A stretch of DNA of 43,814 bases. Source: Ensifer sp. MPMI2T (GTDB lineage: Bacteria; Pseudomonadota; Alphaproteobacteria; Rhizobiales; Rhizobiaceae). The notes beneath the pieces are model-generated. The model searched no databases. It was not told where the DNA came from and saw only the letters and a program-made list of their open reading frames with translations. The position numbers and the translations under genes are program-made. Positions 40,665-43,814 of this stretch are shown one piece after another; the first letter of the stretch is position 1, and each line of letters begins with the position of its first letter. Location: contig NZ_SRXN01000045.1 in the NCBI RefSeq assembly GCF_004827385.1, forward strand, positions 1 to 43,814. The letters are read 5' to 3'.

Positions 40665-42044
40665 ATGTTGGATGACAAGAATTTTGATCTTTTCGTTGTC
40701 GGTGGTGGATCCGGTGGCGTTCGGGCCGCAAGGATAGCGGCCGAGCACGGCGCGCGCGTCGCTATAGCGGAAGAGAGCCGTTTCGGCGGGACTTGTGTAA
40801 TTCGCGGTTGTGTACCAAAGAAGCTTTTGGTCTACGCTGGTCGATTTACGGAAGAATTTGACTATTCGACCTCGTTCGGCTGGAAAATCGGCGATGTCAA
40901 CTTCGACTGGCATGCATTTCGGGCGAAGAGCGATGCAGAAGTAGCGCGCCTTGAAAGGGCATACCGAACCAACCTTCAAAAGGCAGGGGTGCAGCTCTTC
41001 GATGATCGCGCAGTCATTGAGGCCCCGAACCGCATCAGGCTCCTCCATGCGAACCAAAGTCTTCCGACACAGCGTATCCTCGTTGCCACCGGAAGCCGGC
41101 CCGCCCGCAATGAATTTCCCGGTTGCGAGCACGTTCTCAATTCGGACGATGTATTCAATCTCGAAAATATACCGGAGCGTCTTCTGCTCGTTGGCGGCGG
41201 TTATATCGCCGTCGAGTTTGCCAGCATCTTCTCCCACCTGGGCTCCGCAACAGCTATCGCCTATCGCGCTCCGAAGCTCCTAAGAGGATTCGATACCGAT
41301 ATCGCCCACCACTTGGAGACCCACTTTCAGGACCGTGGCATCGATCTTCATCCGGGGGTCACGATCCAAGCAATAGACCGGTTGGAGTCGGGGACCTTCC
41401 AGGTGCTCCTGAGCAATCGCAAGATCGTGATGGCTGATGCGATTGTTTCCGCGACGGGACGAATTCCCAATACATCGAACCTTGGTCTTGAGGAAGCGGG
41501 AGTGAAACTAGATCCCGCCGGTGCAATCATCGTGGACACCGAGTATCGGACAAGCGTCTCCTCCATCTATGCGGTGGGAGACGTTATCAACAAGGCGAAC
41601 TTGACACCTGTCGCCATTCGCGCCGGTCACGCCGTAGCTGACAAACTCTTTGCGCAGATAGAAGGCGCCGGCGCACTCGGTCCTATTCCGACCGCTGTTT
41701 TCACAAGCCCTGAATTAGGCACGGTGGGTTTGTCGGAACAGGCCGCCCGCCTTTCCTTCAAGCGGGTGAGGATATTCCGTTCCGAGTTCACGCCGATGAA
41801 AGCAAGCTTTGCTGTCAAACGAGCCCGCACTTTCATGAAACTGGTGGTAGACGCTGAATCCGACAAGGTACTCGGCGTGCATGTAGTGGGCGCTGACGCT
41901 GGCGAGATTATTCAGATGGCGAGTGTGGCGCTGACCATGGGCGCTACAAAAGCTGACTTCGACCGAACCGTCGCGGTTCATCCAACAGCTTCGGAAGAAC
42001 TTGTCACCATGCGTCGGGAATTTATGGAAACCCAAGATCAATGA
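40665..42044 (+). CDS. gor: Glutathione-disulfide reductase
   Basis: A 459-residue homodimeric flavoenzyme reducing GSSG with NADPH. FAD site VVGGGSGGVRAAR is at about 11-23. The redox disulfide is Cys44/Cys49 in GGTCVIRGCVPKKLLVYAG. The NADPH site is LLVGGGYIAVEFASIF. YAVGDVINKANLTPVAI follows, and the C-terminal HPTASEELVTMR holds the active-site base. The Arg-rich AYRAPKLLRGFD segment suits NADPH. The VIRGCVPKK motif distinguishes it from lipoamide and mercuric reductases. Its place in an operon led by a GST suggests that the pathway consumes GSH, and it may draw NADPH made by PntAB. Confidence 0.93.
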   Translation: MLDDKNFDLFVVGGGSGGVRAARIAAEHGARVAIAEESRFGGTCVIRGCVPKKLLVYAGRFTEEFDYSTSFGWKIGDVNFDWHAFRAKSDAEVARLERAYRTNLQKAGVQLFDDRAVIEAPNRIRLLHANQSLPTQRILVATGSRPARNEFPGCEHVLNSDDVFNLENIPERLLLVGGGYIAVEFASIFSHLGSATAIAYRAPKLLRGFDTDIAHHLETHFQDRGIDLHPGVTIQAIDRLESGTFQVLLSNRKIVMADAIVSATGRIPNTSNLGLEEAGVKLDPAGAIIVDTEYRTSVSSIYAVGDVINKANLTPVAIRAGHAVADKLFAQIEGAGALGPIPTAVFTSPELGTVGLSEQAARLSFKRVRIFRSEFTPMKASFAVKRARTFMKLVVDAESDKVLGVHVVGADAGEIIQMASVALTMGATKADFDRTVAVHPTASEELVTMRREFMETQDQ

Positions 42045-42072
42045 TGCCCGGTGGGCCTCAAGATAGGTTGGA

Positions 42073-43506
42073 GTGGAAATGTTTAGGAATCTGATTGACG
42101 GTGAGTGGGTCGGCGACGACGGCTCCGAGAACATTAATCCTTCGGACACAAACGAAGTGGTTGGCGTATACGCACGGGCAACCACAGCGGATATGGGAAA
42201 GGCAATTGATGCCGCTAACGCCGCTTTTCCGGCCTGGTCGCGTTCGGGCATACTAGAGCGCCACGCGATCCTGCGGAAGTCTTCCGATGAGATCTTTGCC
42301 CGCAAGGACGAGCTCGGCGCTCTGCTTGCCCGGGAAGAAGGCAAGACGCTCCCGGAAGCGACCGGCGAAGTCACCCGCGCCGCCCAGATTTTCGATTTCT
42401 TCGCCGGTGAAGCGCTGCGCCTGACCGGTGAAATCGTGCCGTCCGCCCGTCCGAACATTGGCGTTGAGATCACCCGCGAACCGCTGGGCGTCATCGGCAT
42501 CATCACGCCCTGGAATTTCCCGATTGCCATTCCGGCCTGGAAGATCGCGCCGGCGCTCTGCTACGGCAACACGGTCGTCTTTAAGCCCGCCGATCTGGTC
42601 CCCGGCTGCGCCTGGGCGATCGTTGATATTCTCCACCGCGCCGGCCTGCCGAAGGGCGTCCTGAACCTCGTCATGGGCCGCGGTTCGGTCGTCGGCCAGG
42701 CCATGCTCGACAGCCCGGATCTCGCCGGCATCACATTTACCGGCTCCACCGGCACGGGCAAGCGCGTCGCCCTCGCATCAATCGAGCATAACCGCAAGTT
42801 CCAGCTCGAAATGGGCGGCAAGAACCCGATGGTCATACTCGACGACGCCGATCTTACCGTCGCCGTCGAAGCGGCCGCCAATTCCGGTTTCTTCTCGACC
42901 GGCCAGCGCTGCACCGCCTCCTCCCGCCTGATCGTCACCGAAGGCATCCACGACAGGTTCGTCACGGCGCTCACCGAAAAGCTCAAATCCCTCAATGTTG
43001 ACAACGCCTTGAAGGCCGGCACCCATATCGGCCCGGTCGTCGACGAAAAGCAATTGAAGCAGGACACCGATTATATCGAGATCGGCAAGCAGGAAGGCGC
43101 AAAGCTCGCATTCGGCGGCGAAGTCGTGAAGCGCGGCACCCCCGGCTTCTATCTGCAGCCGACCCTCTTCACCGAGGCGACCAATCAGATGCGTATCTCC
43201 CGCGAAGAAATCTTCGGCCCGGTCGCATCTGTCATCCGGGTCAAGAATTATGAGGAAGCGCTGGCCGTCGCCAACGACACGCCGTTCGGCCTTTCCGCCG
43301 GCATCGCGACCACCAGCTTGAGACACGCCACCCATTTCAAGCGCAACGCGGAAGCCGGGATGGTGATGGTCAATCTGCCGACGGCCGGCGTCGATTTTCA
43401 CGTGCCGTTCGGCGGCCGCAAGGCCTCCTCCTTCGGCCCGCGCGAACAGGGCAAGTACGCCAACGAGTTCTTCACGGTGGTGAAGACGGCTTACACACTC
43501 GCGTGA
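42073..43506 (+). CDS. Ketoglutarate semialdehyde dehydrogenase-like aldehyde dehydrogenase
   Basis: A 477-residue NAD(P)-dependent aldehyde dehydrogenase. The oxyanion Asn146 is in TPWNFPIAIPAWKIAPAL, Glu244 in LEMGGKNPM, and the nucleophile Cys278 in GFFSTGQRCTASS. The end GGRKASSFGPREQGKYANEFFT is also typical. Lengths and motifs match the 2,5-dioxovalerate (alpha-ketoglutarate semialdehyde) dehydrogenase group of pentose and hexaric acid pathways, although succinate semialdehyde dehydrogenases are near. Directly following a XylX-like dehydratase in the same operon, oxidation of alpha-ketoglutarate semialdehyde to alpha-ketoglutarate is the best reading. Its 3' two thirds have more GC-ending codons than the start. 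TTGGAG precedes the ATG. Confidence 0.88.
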   Translation: MEMFRNLIDGEWVGDDGSENINPSDTNEVVGVYARATTADMGKAIDAANAAFPAWSRSGILERHAILRKSSDEIFARKDELGALLAREEGKTLPEATGEVTRAAQIFDFFAGEALRLTGEIVPSARPNIGVEITREPLGVIGIITPWNFPIAIPAWKIAPALCYGNTVVFKPADLVPGCAWAIVDILHRAGLPKGVLNLVMGRGSVVGQAMLDSPDLAGITFTGSTGTGKRVALASIEHNRKFQLEMGGKNPMVILDDADLTVAVEAAANSGFFSTGQRCTASSRLIVTEGIHDRFVTALTEKLKSLNVDNALKAGTHIGPVVDEKQLKQDTDYIEIGKQEGAKLAFGGEVVKRGTPGFYLQPTLFTEATNQMRISREEIFGPVASVIRVKNYEEALAVANDTPFGLSAGIATTSLRHATHFKRNAEAGMVMVNLPTAGVDFHVPFGGRKASSFGPREQGKYANEFFTVVKTAYTLA

Positions 43507-43562
43507 GTAAGCCCAACAACCGCGGCTATCGGTTAAGAGCGTTCCCAACCGGACAATAAGTC

Positions 43563-43585
43563 TCGGCGATGAAGGCCATCGCCGA
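43563..43585 (+). terminator. Stem-loop after the GST-to-ALDH operon
   Basis: TCGGCGATG (43563-43571), loop AAGGC, CATCGCCGA (43577-43585): a perfect 9-bp stem 57 nt after the aldehyde dehydrogenase stop. There is no T-run, so it may be Rho-assisted or only a 3' end stabiliser. Confidence 0.5.
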
Positions 43586-43687
43586 CCATCCCGCACGCCT
43601 TCAGCCGGTGTGAGGGACAGCTACGCCTTCGTCTTCGCGGCGGTGACTCAACGTCGCCGATTCAACTTAACACTGGGAGGATTTCAT

Positions 43688-43814
43688 GTAAGCGGTGACG
43701 TGAGGCCGTTACTTCTTGAAGTTCCAGGGCATTAGAGCGTCGAGATCGCTTGATGGCCAACCTGCGGCGATACGCTCGAGCGTCTGCGTCAGCCAGGCCA
43801 GCGGATCGACTTCG
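43688..43814 (-). mobile_element. IS66-family element, 3' terminal fragment
   Basis: GTAAGCGG begins at 43688 and the minus-strand tnpC tail ends 21 nt inside it, as in IS66 elements. The part visible is 127 nt. The orientation is the same as the fragment at 1-126, so the whole unique segment lies between direct IS66 ends. Confidence 0.85.
43709..43814 (-). CDS. tnpC: IS66 TnpC transposase, C-terminal end (partial)
   Basis: The last 35 codons read EVDPLAWLTQTLERIAAGWP, then SSDLDALMPWNFKK and a TAA at 43709-43711. The ALMPWNF ending is characteristic of IS66 TnpC. The rest lies beyond the right edge, so nothing can be said on whether the copy is intact. Confidence 0.9.
   Translation of the reverse strand, partial: EVDPLAWLTQTLERIAAGWPSSDLDALMPWNFKK

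Noticed and set aside
41715..42530. A minus-strand open frame of 271 codons across the gor/ALDH junction
   Set aside because: A shadow of two well-supported genes; no domain.
127..43687. tRNA genes, CRISPR arrays or a replication origin
   Set aside because: No cloverleaf, no regularly spaced repeats and no rep/par genes were seen on reading through both strands.

Overview
The window reads like an accessory, catabolic segment of an alphaproteobacterium, most likely a member of the Rhizobiaceae or a close relative. The reasons are the IS66 and IS2-group insertion sequences, the fused PntA next to PntB, the density of ABC importers each paired with a regulator, and codon use that is strongly GC-ending in many genes. 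No rRNA, tRNA, CRISPR array or replication gene was recognised. Both edges run into the terminal end of an IS66-family element (1-126 and 43688-43814) in the same orientation. The unique segment of about 43.6 kb is therefore bounded by repeats, which is what a contig broken at repeats looks like.

Region by region. (1) 127-11663 is a divergent catabolic cluster around an IclR regulator. Leftward run iclR, an MDR-type oxidoreductase, a family III CoA-transferase and a hutU that loses its C-terminus at the IS66 boundary. Rightward run a three-gene ABC importer of the TrpX/ABC_sub_bind type, hutH, a HisC-like aminotransferase and a GlcD-like FAD 2-hydroxyacid dehydrogenase. Together they suggest uptake of an imidazole compound such as imidazole-lactate and its conversion through imidazole-pyruvate and histidine to urocanate. 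(2) 11819-14858 is pntA-pntB, the membrane NAD(P) transhydrogenase, with visibly higher GC. (3) 14859-16824 is a scar: a decayed IS2-group element and an orphan excisionase-like HTH protein. (4) 16825-22285 holds two LysR regulators and four short-chain dehydrogenases. (5) 22334-29757 is an AraC-controlled block: a Tat-exported molybdenum hydroxylase (IorA/IorB type) with a cytochrome c, an exported tandem SnoaL/NTF2-like protein, an AraC_N regulator, a GlxA-type regulator and a broken second GlxA tail. Three of its intergenic regions carry the same module of about 105 bp with two TGCCT-type boxes 63-64 bp apart. (6) 29929-32634 holds a DUF1348 protein, a haem catalase and an HD-domain protein. 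(7) 32849-34299 is a divergent tetR/SDR pair with two mirror-image 16-bp operators. (8) 34496-43506 is a LysR regulator divergent from an eight-gene operon: GST, two polar amino-acid-type permeases, a periplasmic binding protein, a XylX-like 2-keto-3-deoxy-pentonate dehydratase, an ATPase, glutathione reductase and a ketoglutarate semialdehyde dehydrogenase-like enzyme. This resembles the lower half of a Weimberg pathway joined to a glutathione couple and its own importer.

The two most interesting items are the twin-box promoter module shared by region 5, and the region 8 operon. The binding protein of that operon appears to have lost the aspartate that normally holds an alpha-amino group, so the importer may serve a sugar acid or other carboxylate rather than an amino acid. 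All functional statements come from reading the sequence and remembered family signatures. No database search was run.
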